Of a DNA stretch of 64,000 nucleotides, positions 47,561 through 56,639 are shown piece after piece. Numbering within the stretch: the stretch's first letter is position 1; each line of letters opens with the position of its first letter. A program made the position numbers and the translations under genes. Source of the stretch: Georgenia_B sunbinii (GTDB taxonomy: Bacteria; Actinomycetota; Actinomycetes; Actinomycetales; Actinomycetaceae); assembly GCF_036421855.1 (NCBI RefSeq), contig NZ_JAZGOK010000002.1. One strand, 5' to 3'. The notes beneath the pieces are model-generated. The model saw only the letters and a program-made list of their open reading frames with translations, had not been told where the DNA came from and made no database searches.

Positions 47561-48016
47561 TCAGGGGTTCCGGGCGTCGAGCTCTGCCAACATGTGCTGG
47601 TTTCGCTTCGTGATGAGCCGCCGGAGGTACGGGACCAGGAGGAGCGGTTCGGTCAGGCGCCCGAGGACGGGTGAGGCGATGGTGAACGTGTCGGTCATGA
47701 TGGTTGAGTCGCCGTCCTCGAGGAAGTCGTGCTCGTGAACGAATGACCGGAAGGGGCCGTGCACTTGCCGGTCGACGAACCGGCGCGGTCGGTCAAGTTC
47801 GACCACTTTCGCCGTCATCGTGAGCCACACTCCGAAGTGTCGCGCTTTCCAGGTGACGGTCTCACCTAAGTCGATCTGTCCACTGGTGGTGCCGGCAACG
47901 GCCTGCTCGTCGGAACCGGCCATCGACGCCACGTGGGCGTCGATGCTGAGCGAAAGATCGAAGAGTTCCTCGGCGAGGTGCTGCGTGCGGGTCGTGATCG
48001 TGAAGGTGGTCGGCAC
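47561..48016 (-). CDS. SRPBCC-family (START-like) protein
   Basis: A 151-residue protein with a helix-grip ligand-binding fold. Features include FTITTRTQHLAEELFDLSL, VTWKARHFGVWLTMTAKVVE, RQVHGPFRSFVHEHDF and a C-terminal LVPYLRRLITKRNQHMLAEL. Members bind hydrophobic ligands or act in polyketide cyclisation; no specific role is evident. The GTG at 48016 is chosen as the first codon of the conserved part. The next 200 nt to its right hold no clear gene. Confidence 0.8.
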   Translation of the reverse strand: MPTTFTITTRTQHLAEELFDLSLSIDAHVASMAGSDEQAVAGTTSGQIDLGETVTWKARHFGVWLTMTAKVVELDRPRRFVDRQVHGPFRSFVHEHDFLEDGDSTIMTDTFTIASPVLGRLTEPLLLVPYLRRLITKRNQHMLAELDARNP

Positions 48017-48218
48017 GATCCGATCATCGCAGCCACGCCAGGGGCGAACCGACGTGCGCGGTCGGTGCCCTTCGGACGTACTCCAGTCCGCGAGCCGGTG
48101 GCCACCACGTGGGGCAGCGGTCGGCAGCTTGCACGGCAGACAAGGCCTGCACGCGGAGGCCGCACGGAGCGTCAACAGCCCCCGCCACATAACTGCTCAG
48201 CGGCCGTAGGCTGGCAGC

Positions 48219-48545
48219 ATGCTCTTCGCGTTCTCCGTCGCCCCGACCACTTCCGACGCGCCCGACGGCTCGGTGTCCCGCGCGGTCGCCGACGCCGTGC
48301 GCGTCGTCCGCGACTCCGGCCTGTCCTACGAGACGACCTCGATGTTCACCACCGTGGAGGGGGAGTGGGACGAGGTCATGCCGGTGATCAAGGCCGCCTG
48401 CGACGCGGTGGCCGCCACCTCGCCGCGGGTGAGCCTCGTGCTCAAGGCCGACCTACGGCCGGGCTGGCAGCACCAGCTCGAGGCGAAGGCCGCCCGGGTG
48501 GCCGAACACCTCGACGTGCCACCAGGGTCGCGGCGCGGCGAGTAG
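48219..48545 (+). CDS. MTH1187/YkoF-family thiamine-binding-like protein
   Basis: A 108-residue ferredoxin-like protein. LFAFSVAPTTSD, SVSRAVADAVRVVRDSGLSY, TSMFTTVEGEWDEVMPVI and VSLVLKADLRPG are the family's repeated blocks. Homologues bind thiamine or its hydroxymethylpyrimidine moiety and may aid its uptake or salvage. No thi genes are nearby. The protein appears complete and cytoplasmic. Confidence 0.85.
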   Translation: MLFAFSVAPTTSDAPDGSVSRAVADAVRVVRDSGLSYETTSMFTTVEGEWDEVMPVIKAACDAVAATSPRVSLVLKADLRPGWQHQLEAKAARVAEHLDVPPGSRRGE

Positions 48546-48609
48546 CCCGCCCGCCCCCGGATCGGGCAAACTCATTGCCAGCGCTCCGGCAGCCAGCGAC
48601 ACTCGGACG

Positions 48610-49128
48610 ATGACCCATCCGTCACCGCAGTCAGCCGGCGCCGCCGGGCCGCCCCCAGCGGAGGAGGACATCCGCTGGCTCGAGATCGCCGTCGAGCGCG
48701 CCAGGCGCAACGTCGTCGAGGGCGGCGGGCCGTTCGCGGCCATCGTCGTCGAGGACGGCCGGGTGCTGGGTGAGGGGACCAACCGCGTCACCCGGGACAA
48801 CGACCCCACGGCGCACGGAGAGGTCTGTGCGATCCGCGCGGCCGCGACCGCCCGCGGTGACTTCCGGCTGCACGGCACGGTGCTGTACACCTCCTGCGAG
48901 CCGTGCCCGCTGTGCCTGGCCGCAGCGCTGTGGGCGCGGGTCGACCGGGTAGTGTTCGCCGCCGACCGGCACGCTGCGGCACGCGCCGGTTTCGACGACC
49001 GCGCCTTCCACGACCTGTTCGTCCCACGCGAGAGCGGCTGGCCGATGGCGGTCACCCGGCGCGAGGTGCCGGGGATGGACGCCCCGTTCGACGACTGGCT
49101 GGCACACGACAGCCGCGTGTCGTACTGA
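48610..49128 (+). CDS. Nucleoside/guanine deaminase
   Basis: A 172-residue zinc deaminase of the CDA/guanine deaminase superfamily. The zinc and catalytic residues are His69 and Glu71 (TAHGEV) and Cys99 and Cys102 (SCEPCPLC). FAAIVVEDGRVLGEGTN and a terminal DWLAHDSRVSY resemble guanine deaminase GuaD. It would hydrolyse guanine or a related base to the oxo form, releasing ammonia. The gene stands alone. Confidence 0.88.
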   Translation: MTHPSPQSAGAAGPPPAEEDIRWLEIAVERARRNVVEGGGPFAAIVVEDGRVLGEGTNRVTRDNDPTAHGEVCAIRAAATARGDFRLHGTVLYTSCEPCPLCLAAALWARVDRVVFAADRHAAARAGFDDRAFHDLFVPRESGWPMAVTRREVPGMDAPFDDWLAHDSRVSY

Positions 49129-49204
49129 ATCTGCCCTGTTGCTGCCGCGCGGTGTGAGTACAGTGTCCCAACTGTGACGTGCACCACGTGCGATTGGGGA
49201 CAGC

Positions 49205-50776
49205 ATGGCAACGGCGGCAGCGCAGCAGGCCCAGCCTCGTGAGCAGTGGACGGGGCAGCTCGGGTTCCTGCTCTCGGCGATCGGCTCGGCCATCGGGCTG
49301 GGCAACATCTGGCGGTTTCCTGCGGTGGCCTACGAGAACGGCGGTGGTGCCTTTCTCATCCCGTACCTGGTCGCGCTGCTGACCGCAGGGATCCCGATCC
49401 TGCTGCTCGACTACTCCCTCGGCCACCGGATGCGGGGATCGGCCCCTGCGGTGTTCCGCCGGCTGGGGAAGAAGTTCGAGCCGCTCGGCTGGTTCCAGGT
49501 CGCCATCGCGTTCGTCATCGCGACGTACTACACCGTCATCATCGTGTGGGCGGTCCGCTACGTCGGCTTCTCCATCACGCTGGCGTGGGGCGATGACCCC
49601 GGCGGATTCTTCACTGGCGACTTCCTGCAGGACGCCGGCCCCACCCTGACCACCGACATCGTCGGCGGCATCTTCTGGCCGATGCTCATCCTGTGGATCA
49701 TCACGCTGGTGATCCTCGCCCTCGGCGTGGCCCGGGGCATCGAGCGGGCAAACAAGATCTTCCTGCCGCTGCTGGTCTTGCTGTTCCTCATCCTCGTGGT
49801 GCGGGCGCTGTTCCTGCCCGGCGCGATGGACGGGCTCAACGAGTTCTTCACGCCGAACTGGGAGGCGCTGGGCGACCCCGGGGTGTGGATCGCGGCCTAC
49901 AGCCAGATCTTCTTCTCGCTGTCCATCGCGTTCGGCATCATGCTCACCTACTCGAGTTACCTGCGCCGCCGCTCCAACCTCGTGCCGGTGTCCTACGTCG
50001 CCGCGTTCGCGAACTCCTCCTTCGAGATGCTCGCCGGTATTGGCGTGTTCGCCACCCTCGGCTTCATGGCCTTCCAGCAGGGGATCGGCGTCGGCGAGCT
50101 CGAGGGGATCTCCGGCGTGGTGCTGAGCTTCATCACGTTCCCGCAGATCATCTCGATGATGCCCGGCGGCGCGATCTTCGGGGTGCTGTTCTTCGCCTCG
50201 CTCACGCTCGCCGGGTTCACCTCGCTGCTGTCGATCCTGCAGGTGGTCTCCGCGGCGTTCCAGGAGAAGTTCGGCCTCACCCGGGTCCAGGTGTCGGTCC
50301 TCATCGGCGGGCTGTGCGCGGTCATCTCGCTGGCACTGTTCTCCACCACCTCGTCACTGGCGATGCTCGACACCGTCGACAAGTACACCAACGAGGTCGG
50401 CGTCGTGACCTCGGCGATCCTCATGTGCCTCATCGTCGGCCTCGGGCTGCGCAAGCTGCCCGAGCTGCAGGCCCACCTCAACTCCGTCTCCACCGCCCAC
50501 GTCGGCACCTGGTGGCGGGTGCTCGTCGGCGCCGTCGTCCCGATCGCGCTGATCTACATGCTCATCACCTCCGTCATGGGGCTGTTCGAGGAGCCCTACA
50601 GCGGCTACCCGTGGAACTTCGTCAACACCGTCGGCTGGGGGGTGGTCGGCGCGATGATCCTCGCCGCGCTGGTGTACACCCTCGTCCCGTGGCGCCGGCC
50701 GGTCGACGACTTCACCCCGGACCCCATCCCCGGATTCGTCCCCCGGTCACGACGTGAGAAGGCAGGCCCCCGATGA
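49205..50776 (+). CDS. metP: Sodium-dependent methionine/alanine transporter large subunit (NSS family)
   Basis: A 523-residue neurotransmitter:sodium symporter with about 12 helices. The N-terminal IGSAIGLGNIWRFPAVAYEN holds the Na+/substrate-binding unwound helix 1, and ANSSFEMLAGIGVFA and TTSSLAMLD fit later core helices. The partner micro-protein encoded in overlap immediately downstream matches MetS, so this pair corresponds to the MetPS methionine/alanine uptake system of Corynebacterium. The ATG at 49205 fits. Confidence 0.9.
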   Translation: MATAAAQQAQPREQWTGQLGFLLSAIGSAIGLGNIWRFPAVAYENGGGAFLIPYLVALLTAGIPILLLDYSLGHRMRGSAPAVFRRLGKKFEPLGWFQVAIAFVIATYYTVIIVWAVRYVGFSITLAWGDDPGGFFTGDFLQDAGPTLTTDIVGGIFWPMLILWIITLVILALGVARGIERANKIFLPLLVLLFLILVVRALFLPGAMDGLNEFFTPNWEALGDPGVWIAAYSQIFFSLSIAFGIMLTYSSYLRRRSNLVPVSYVAAFANSSFEMLAGIGVFATLGFMAFQQGIGVGELEGISGVVLSFITFPQIISMMPGGAIFGVLFFASLTLAGFTSLLSILQVVSAAFQEKFGLTRVQVSVLIGGLCAVISLALFSTTSSLAMLDTVDKYTNEVGVVTSAILMCLIVGLGLRKLPELQAHLNSVSTAHVGTWWRVLVGAVVPIALIYMLITSVMGLFEEPYSGYPWNFVNTVGWGVVGAMILAALVYTLVPWRRPVDDFTPDPIPGFVPRSRREKAGPR

Positions 50777-50934
50777 CCCCCGTCGCCATCACCATGATGA
50801 TCATCGCCATCGTCGTCGTCTGGGGCGGGCTGATCGTCGCCGTCGTCTTCCTCATGAAGCACCAGGTGGACGACGACCCCGACGCCCAGACGCTCGGTGG
50901 CGGCAAGCCCGTCCGGGGTGCGCCCAAGCAGTGA
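50773..50934 (+). CDS. metS: MetS-like small subunit of the NSS transporter
   Basis: A 53-residue membrane micro-protein. One hydrophobic helix (ITMMIIAIVVVWGGLIVAVV) is followed by MKHQVDDDPD and a short polar tail. Its ATG overlaps the stop of the transporter gene by 4 nt. Size, topology and position match MetS, the essential small subunit of the Corynebacterium methionine transporter. Confidence 0.85.
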   Translation: MTPVAITMMIIAIVVVWGGLIVAVVFLMKHQVDDDPDAQTLGGGKPVRGAPKQ

Positions 50935-50955
50935 GCCGCCCAGTACGCTCGCCGG

Positions 50956-51693
50956 GTGCAGCAGACCGGCGAGCTCCGTCTCGGTGACCACGTCCTCATC
51001 GTCACCGACCTCGCCACCGCGCCGCAGCCGGTGTTCCTTCTCGTTCACGGGATCGGGATGGGCCGCGAGGCCTACTCCGAGTTCGTCGAGGAGCTGGGCG
51101 GCCGCGGCCGAGTGCTTGCCGTCGACCTGCCCGGCTTCGGTGACTCGCCGACGCCCGACCGCTCGCTGCCCATCACCGGGATGGCGGACCTCGTCGCGGA
51201 GCTGCTCCAGCACCGCGGCACCGGGCCGGTCGTCGCCGTCGGGCACTCGATGGGCACCCAGGTGGTCGCCGAGCTCGCGGTGCGCCACCCTGACCTGGTC
51301 TCCCACCTCGTGCTCATCGGCCCGACGGTCAACGCCGGCGAGCGCACCGCCGGCCGGCAGGTATTCCGGTTCCTGCAGGACATGCTCGGCGAGCACCCGC
51401 GGGTCATCGGCCGGGGGATGTGGCTCTACGCGAAGACCGGGCCGGCGTGGTTCGTGCGCAAGTTCCGCACCATGATGGACCACCGGATCGAGGACATCCT
51501 GCCCGACGTCGCGGTGCCCACCCTCGTCATGCGCGGCGCGCACGACCGGGTGTGCCCCGAGCCGTGGGTTCGCAGCGTGACCGACGCCGTCCCGGGCGCG
51601 CGAATGGTGCAGATCCCGGGCAAGACCCACGAGACGATGATCCGCTCGGCCGAGCCGGTGGCCGAGGTGGTTGCCCGGTTCGCGCGGTCGTGA
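50956..51693 (+). CDS. Alpha/beta-fold hydrolase
   Basis: A 245-residue hydrolase with VFLLVHGIGMGREAY (oxyanion loop), DLPGFGDSPTPD, nucleophile Ser98 in VGHSMGTQVV, the acid in RGAHDRVCPEPW and a C-terminal His in PGKTHETMI. It belongs to the broad esterase/epoxide-hydrolase-like group. GTG start. The following lipase-like gene overlaps it by 4 nt, so the two hydrolases are co-translated. Confidence 0.87.
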   Translation: MQQTGELRLGDHVLIVTDLATAPQPVFLLVHGIGMGREAYSEFVEELGGRGRVLAVDLPGFGDSPTPDRSLPITGMADLVAELLQHRGTGPVVAVGHSMGTQVVAELAVRHPDLVSHLVLIGPTVNAGERTAGRQVFRFLQDMLGEHPRVIGRGMWLYAKTGPAWFVRKFRTMMDHRIEDILPDVAVPTLVMRGAHDRVCPEPWVRSVTDAVPGARMVQIPGKTHETMIRSAEPVAEVVARFARS

Positions 51694-52391
51694 CGGCGGC
51701 TGCGACGGCCTGGTGGTGGCTGCTCGACTACGCCTGGGCGGTCACCGGCCTGCTCCGCGGCGTCCTGCGCCGCACCCCGCCCGCGCGCTACGACGACGGC
51801 GACGACGCACTGCCGACCGTGGTCCTCATCCCCGGCGTGTACGAGCGCTGGGCCTTCCTCGCGCCGCTGGCGGACGCGCTGAACGACCGCGGCCACCGGA
51901 TCCTCACCGTGCCGGCGCTCGGTGCCAACCGGCTGCCGGTGCTCGGCGGCGCACGCCACGTCCGCGAGGCCGTCGACACCGACCGCGCGCACCGGTACGT
52001 CCTCGTGGGGCACAGCAAGGGCGGGCTCATCGGCAAGGCGGTGCTGACCGAGGACGACGACGGCGGTGAGGTCCTCGGCCTGGTGGCGCTGGCCACGCCG
52101 TTCTCCGGCTCCCGGTACGCGCGTTTCCTGCCCGGCCGGACGCTGCGGGGACTGTCCCCGCGCGACGCGACGATCCGGGCGCTCACCGACCGGGCCGACG
52201 TCAACGGCCGCGTGGTCTCGCTGCTACCGGACTTCGACCCGCACGTCCCGGGGGAGCGGGCGCTCGAGGGGGCCACGATCGTGCGGCTGCCCGACGCCGG
52301 ACACTTCCGCACCGTCGGCCGGCCAGCGACCGCAGACGCGGTGGCCCGGGCGATCGCCGCGCTCAGCGCGCCGCCGTCGGCGTCCGGCTGA
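51690..52391 (+). CDS. Alpha/beta hydrolase, lipase-like
   Basis: A 233-residue protein with an N-terminal hydrophobic stretch (WWWLLDYAWAVTGLL) that may anchor it, then VVLIPGVYERWAFLAPLADAL and nucleophile Ser109 in LVGHSKGGLIG. FDPHVPGERAL and a late LPDAGHFRT could supply Asp and His. The GHSKGG elbow is typical of PGAP1-like and triacylglycerol-lipase-like hydrolases. Its GTG lies in the preceding hydrolase gene's stop. Confidence 0.85.
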   Translation: MTAAATAWWWLLDYAWAVTGLLRGVLRRTPPARYDDGDDALPTVVLIPGVYERWAFLAPLADALNDRGHRILTVPALGANRLPVLGGARHVREAVDTDRAHRYVLVGHSKGGLIGKAVLTEDDDGGEVLGLVALATPFSGSRYARFLPGRTLRGLSPRDATIRALTDRADVNGRVVSLLPDFDPHVPGERALEGATIVRLPDAGHFRTVGRPATADAVARAIAALSAPPSASG

Positions 52392-52479
52392 GCCGACCCG
52401 CGACTGGGTCGTGTCCGCCGAGCCGCACGGCATGTAGCACGATGGGATCTCACGTCCCCGCCGAGAGGTCCCGCCCGTC

Positions 52480-53403
52480 GTGCTGCCTGCCCTGTTCAAC
52501 GCCCTGCGGGGCGCCCTCATCGGTGTCGTCGAGGTCATCCCGGGGGTGAGCGGCGGGACGGTGGCGCTCATCGTCGGTATCTATGAGGACCTCATCGACT
52601 CCGCCGGTCACCTGGCTCGCGGCGTGGTGCGAGCGGTTCTCGACGTGCCGCGCGGCCGTGGTGCGGGTGCCGCGCTGGGCCACCTGCGGCAGGTGAAGTG
52701 GCGGGTGGTGCTCCCCGCCGGGATCGGCATGCTCGGCGCCGTCGTCGCCGCGGCGGCGGTGCTCAGCCCGCTCCTCGAGGAGCACCCGGTGGCGACCCGG
52801 GCGCTGTTCACCGGGCTCATCGCCGCCTCCATCGCGGTGCCGGTCCGGATGGTCGGACGCCGGTGGCACGGCTCGGAGGTGGTGCTCGCGGTGGTCGCCG
52901 CGGTGGTGGCGTTCGTCCTCACCGGGCTGCCGCGGCTGGAGTCGGCGGAGCCGGCGCTGCCGCTCGTCGCGCTGGCGGCCGCCGTCGCGGTCTGCGCGCT
53001 CGTCGTCCCGGGGCTCTCCGGCTCGTTCCTGCTGCTCGTGCTCGGTCTCTACGCCCCGACGCTGGCGGCGGTCAACGACCGTGACCTCGTCTACCTCGGC
53101 GTGTTCGTGCTCGGCGCCGCGGTCGGCCTCGGCGCCTTCGTCTCCGCGCTGCAGTGGCTGCTCGCCGAGCGTCGCGGCCCGACCCTCGCGGTGATGGCCG
53201 GCCTGATGACCGGCTCGTTGCGGGCGCTGTGGCCGTGGCAGACCGAGGAGGGCACCGCGCTGGCGCCCTCCGGTGACCTGACCGTGCCCATCACCATGGT
53301 CGTCGTCGGGCTCGTCGTCGTCGTGGCGATGCTCGTCGCGGAGTCCGCCGTGGCGAGCCGGTCGATCCGGGCGGCTGCCCAGCCGGACGGCATCGGCGTC
53401 TGA
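52480..53403 (+). CDS. DUF368 polyprenyl-phosphate transporter (PopT-type)
   Basis: A 307-residue membrane protein of about 8 helices. The signature blocks GVVEVIPGVSGGTVALIVGIYEDLI and CALVVPGLSGSFLLLVLGLYAPT identify DUF368, now known to contain PopT, which recycles undecaprenyl phosphate across the membrane for cell-wall synthesis. GTG start. It is convergent with the ABC-2 exporter genes and has no cell-wall genes next to it. Confidence 0.85.
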   Translation: MLPALFNALRGALIGVVEVIPGVSGGTVALIVGIYEDLIDSAGHLARGVVRAVLDVPRGRGAGAALGHLRQVKWRVVLPAGIGMLGAVVAAAAVLSPLLEEHPVATRALFTGLIAASIAVPVRMVGRRWHGSEVVLAVVAAVVAFVLTGLPRLESAEPALPLVALAAAVAVCALVVPGLSGSFLLLVLGLYAPTLAAVNDRDLVYLGVFVLGAAVGLGAFVSALQWLLAERRGPTLAVMAGLMTGSLRALWPWQTEEGTALAPSGDLTVPITMVVVGLVVVVAMLVAESAVASRSIRAAAQPDGIGV

Positions 53404-53414
53404 CGTGCCGGCGG

Positions 53415-54146
53415 TCAGGGCGTGCGCCGGCGCAGCGTCGCCGCGCCGAGGACCAGCGCGGCCACGATGAACGCGAGGATCACCCCGACCGCCCCGCGGA
53501 CCTCGGCCAGGCCGGCACCGGCCGCCAGGTCTTGCAGCGCCGACATGCCGTAGGTCAGCGGCAGCACCCGGGAGATGGCCTCGAGGACCGCCGGCATGTC
53601 CTCCCGCGGCATGATCAGGCCGCAGGTGATCAACTGCGGGAAGATCACCAGCGGCATCATCTGCACCGCCTGGAACTCGCTGCGGGCGACGGCGGAGGCG
53701 GCCAGGCCCAGCGCCGCGCCGAGGATGGCGTCGAGCACTGCCACCAGCCCGACCACCCACAGCTCGCCGGCGACGTCCATCCCGAGCACGACGACGGCGA
53801 AGCCCACCAGCACGAGCGCTTGCAGGGTGGCGAGCACCCCGAAGGCCAGCGCGTACCCGATGACGAAGTCGCCCTTGCCGATCGGCGTGGTCATCAGCCG
53901 CTCGAGGGTGCCGGACTGCCGCTCGCGCAGCGTGGTCACGCTGGTGACGAGGAACATCACGATGAGCGGGAAGAGCCCGACGAGGAGTGGGCCGAACCGG
54001 TTGAGAACGGTGGTCCCCTCGAACATCCAGGCGATGAGCCACAGCAGCAGGCAGGGCAGGATCACGAGGATCGCGATCGTGCGCGGGTCGTGCCGGACCT
54101 GGCGCATCACCCGCCGGGTGGTTGCCAACGTCAGGCCGGGGCTCAT
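53415..54146 (-). CDS. ABC-2-type exporter permease
   Basis: A 243-residue permease with about six helices: TIAILVILPCLLLWLIAWMF, then a long loop containing LRERQSGTLERLMTTPIGKG (the ABC-2 signature near helix 2), and MMPLVIFPQLITCGLIMPRE. Paired with the ATPase whose stop overlaps its start (ATGA), it forms a drug- or lipid-export half-system. The substrate is unknown. Confidence 0.88.
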   Translation of the reverse strand: MSPGLTLATTRRVMRQVRHDPRTIAILVILPCLLLWLIAWMFEGTTVLNRFGPLLVGLFPLIVMFLVTSVTTLRERQSGTLERLMTTPIGKGDFVIGYALAFGVLATLQALVLVGFAVVVLGMDVAGELWVVGLVAVLDAILGAALGLAASAVARSEFQAVQMMPLVIFPQLITCGLIMPREDMPAVLEAISRVLPLTYGMSALQDLAAGAGLAEVRGAVGVILAFIVAALVLGAATLRRRTP

Positions 54147-54910
54147 CGTGGCTCCCGCCGTGCGTGGCGACCGGACGGCCGGTCGTGGTCCTCGACGAGG
54201 GCGAGGAAGGCCTGCTCGACGTCGCGGGTCCCGGTCCGCTGCAGCAGCTCGGTGGTGGTGGCATCGGCCAGCAGCCCGCCGCGGCGCATGAGCAGCAGCC
54301 GGTCGCACTGGACGGCCTCGTCCATGACGTGGCTGGAGACCAGCAGCGTGGTGCCGGTCGCCGCGATCGACCGGAACAGCCGCCACAGGTCCCGGCGCAG
54401 CACCGGGTCGAGGCCGACGGTCGGCTCGTCCAGGACGAGCAGCCGCGGCGAGCCGAGCAGCGCGACGGCCAGCGATGCGCGCGAGCGCTCCCCGCCGGAG
54501 AGCACCGCGACCCGCCGGCCGGCGATCGCGGTGAGGTCGACCGCGTCGAGCACCCGTTCGACGTCGCTGGCCGGGGCACCGAGCAGGCGTGCGAAGTACT
54601 CGAGGTTCTGCGCGACGGTGAGGTCGGCGTAGACGCTGGGTGCCTGGGTGACGTAACCGACCTCCCGACGCAGCGTCGGGTGCCCGGCCGGTCTGCCCAG
54701 CACCTCCACCGTGCCGCTCACCCGGTCCTGGACGCCGACGACGGCGCGCATGACGGTGGTCTTGCCGCTCCCGCTGGGGCCGAGCAGCCCGACGAGCTGG
54801 CCCGCCGGTACCTCGACGTCGAGCCCGTCGACGACGACGACGCCGCGCCGCCCGCCCCGCACGACCCGTAGGTCGCGGAGGCGCAGGGCCGGATCCGCCG
54901 TTGCCACCAT
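54143..54910 (-). CDS. ABC exporter ATP-binding subunit
   Basis: A 255-residue ATPase with Walker A GLLGPSGSGKTTVMRAV, Q-loop in VGYVTQAPSVYADLT, signature LSGGERSRASLAVAL, Walker B LLVLDEPTVGLDP and the switch histidine in LVSSHVMDEA. It resembles the DrrA/CcmA group that pairs with ABC-2 permeases. It overlaps the permease gene by 4 nt. Confidence 0.93.
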   Translation of the reverse strand: MVATADPALRLRDLRVVRGGRRGVVVVDGLDVEVPAGQLVGLLGPSGSGKTTVMRAVVGVQDRVSGTVEVLGRPAGHPTLRREVGYVTQAPSVYADLTVAQNLEYFARLLGAPASDVERVLDAVDLTAIAGRRVAVLSGGERSRASLAVALLGSPRLLVLDEPTVGLDPVLRRDLWRLFRSIAATGTTLLVSSHVMDEAVQCDRLLLMRRGGLLADATTTELLQRTGTRDVEQAFLALVEDHDRPSGRHARREPR

Positions 54911-55217
54911 GGCTGGATTGTCCTCCTGGTTGCCCTCGATGTCGCGAGAGCCACGTGCCGGCCCTACCGACGGCCCGATCGGGTGCGGGTACGATGGGCG
55001 TCGGCGCAGCTCGTCGGGGGCGCCCGGATCCGGGGAGGTGGTTGTCGTGGACGAGTCCGCGAGTCGATCCCCCCACGTCCTTGGTGCTGCCCCTCGCGCC
55101 GGAGCTCACTGACACGGACGTCTCACAGGTGCGGCCCGCGTCCGGGCGGTCGGCCGGACGATCTTTGAGCGGTGACGGTCCGGTGGACCGCGGTCGCGTG
55201 TTGTCCCGGAGCGTGTC
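54911..55217. other. 307-nt divergent region upstream of mgtE
   Basis: The region separates the leftward ABC operon from the rightward mgtE gene. I looked for the magnesium M-box riboswitch, whose conserved core is absent. There are scattered GC hairpins and no clear -35/-10. Nothing specific can be called. Confidence 0.4.
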
Positions 55218-56555
55218 ATGAGCGAGTCAGTCCTCGAGGCCCTGCGCCTGTCCCTCGACGCCGATGATCTCGGCGCCGCCGCCGAGCTGCTTGCCGATGT
55301 GGCCCCGCAGGAGGTTGCGGCGATGCTCAACCACCTGCCGCACGAGCAACCGGCGGTCGCCTTCCGGCTGCTCGCCAAGGGCCAGGCGCTCGAGGCGTTC
55401 GAGAGTCTCGACAGGGCCGCGAAGCGCGAGCTCGTCACCCGGCTCGGCGAGCGCGAGGTGCGGGACGTGTTCGCCGCGCTCGACCCTGACGACCGCGTCG
55501 AGCTGCTGGACGAGCTGCCCGCCTCGGTCGCCTCCACCCTCCTGCGGGCAGTGCCCGAGAAGGCCCGCGGTGCGATGAACGTCGTCCTGGGCTACCCGCG
55601 GGGCTCCATCGGACGCCGGATGAGCCCCGAGTTCGTCCACGTCCGCCCCGAGGACACCCTCGAGACCGCGCTCGCCCGCGTTCGGGCACGCGGCGAGGAG
55701 TCGGAGACGATCTACACGGTGCCGGTCGCCGACGAGTCGCGCCGCCTCGCGGGTGTCGTCAGCCTGCGCGACCTGTTCCTGCCGCCGGGGACCGACATCG
55801 TCGCCGACCACATGGTGCGCCCGATGTTCGCCTACGCCGACGACGACGCCGAGGAGGTCGCGCGGCGCTGCGTCGAGCGTGGGGTGCTCGCCTTCCCGAT
55901 CCTCGACCGGGAGGACCGTCTCGTCGGCCTGCTGACCATCGACGACGCGAGCCGGATCGTCGCCGAGGCCCGCGACGAGGACGCCGCCCGGGCCGGCGCG
56001 GCGGAGCCGTTGCGCCGCCCCTACCTGCTGACGCCGGTGCGGACCATCACCCGGTCGCGGGTCGTCTGGCTGCTCGTCCTCGGGGTCTCCGCGATCCTCA
56101 CCGTCAACGTGCTCGAGCTGTTCGAGGCGACCCTGGAGCAACGGGTCGCGCTGGCGCTGTTCATCCCGCTGCTCACCGGGATCGGCGGGAACACCGGCTC
56201 GCAGGCAGCGACCACGGTGACCCGGGCGCTGGCGATGGGCGAGACCCGGCCGCGCGACGTCGGCAAGGTGGCGTTCAAGGAGCTGCGCACCGGTCTGCTG
56301 CTCGGCGCGATCCTCGGCACGGTGGGCTGGGTGGTGGCGAGCCTGGTGTACGACCCGGGGATCGGCGTCGTCATCGGGGCCACCCTGGTGAGCGTGTGCA
56401 CGCTCTCCGCGACGGTCGGCGGAACCATGCCGCTGCTCGCCAAGGCGGTACGGGTGGACCCGGCGGTGTTCTCCACCCCGTTCATCTCGACGTTCTGCGA
56501 CGCGACCGGCCTCATCATCTACTTCTCGATCGCCCGCGCGGTGCTCGGTCTGTGA
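55218..56555 (+). CDS. mgtE: Magnesium channel/transporter MgtE
   Basis: A 445-residue Mg2+ channel. It has the N-terminal superhelical domain (LPHEQPAVAFRLL, LDPDDRVELLDELP), tandem CBS domains (about 135-250, PVADESRRLAGVVSLRDL and RLVGLLTIDDASRI) and a C-terminal five-helix pore (LTGIGGNTGSQAATTVTRAL near 320, FISTFCDATGLIIYFSIA). CBS-bound Mg2+ closes the channel when cytosolic Mg2+ is high. ATG start at 55218. Confidence 0.95.
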   Translation: MSESVLEALRLSLDADDLGAAAELLADVAPQEVAAMLNHLPHEQPAVAFRLLAKGQALEAFESLDRAAKRELVTRLGEREVRDVFAALDPDDRVELLDELPASVASTLLRAVPEKARGAMNVVLGYPRGSIGRRMSPEFVHVRPEDTLETALARVRARGEESETIYTVPVADESRRLAGVVSLRDLFLPPGTDIVADHMVRPMFAYADDDAEEVARRCVERGVLAFPILDREDRLVGLLTIDDASRIVAEARDEDAARAGAAEPLRRPYLLTPVRTITRSRVVWLLVLGVSAILTVNVLELFEATLEQRVALALFIPLLTGIGGNTGSQAATTVTRALAMGETRPRDVGKVAFKELRTGLLLGAILGTVGWVVASLVYDPGIGVVIGATLVSVCTLSATVGGTMPLLAKAVRVDPAVFSTPFISTFCDATGLIIYFSIARAVLGL

Positions 56556-56639
56556 GCCGGCTCGGCGATGGACGCGGCTGGAGCTGCGCGACGGAGTCGG
56601 AGACGATGTGAGGACCGACCGCACTACCGAAGGAGCCTC

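Noticed and set aside
54911..55217. M-box magnesium riboswitch before mgtE
   Set aside because: None of the conserved M-box core segments is present.
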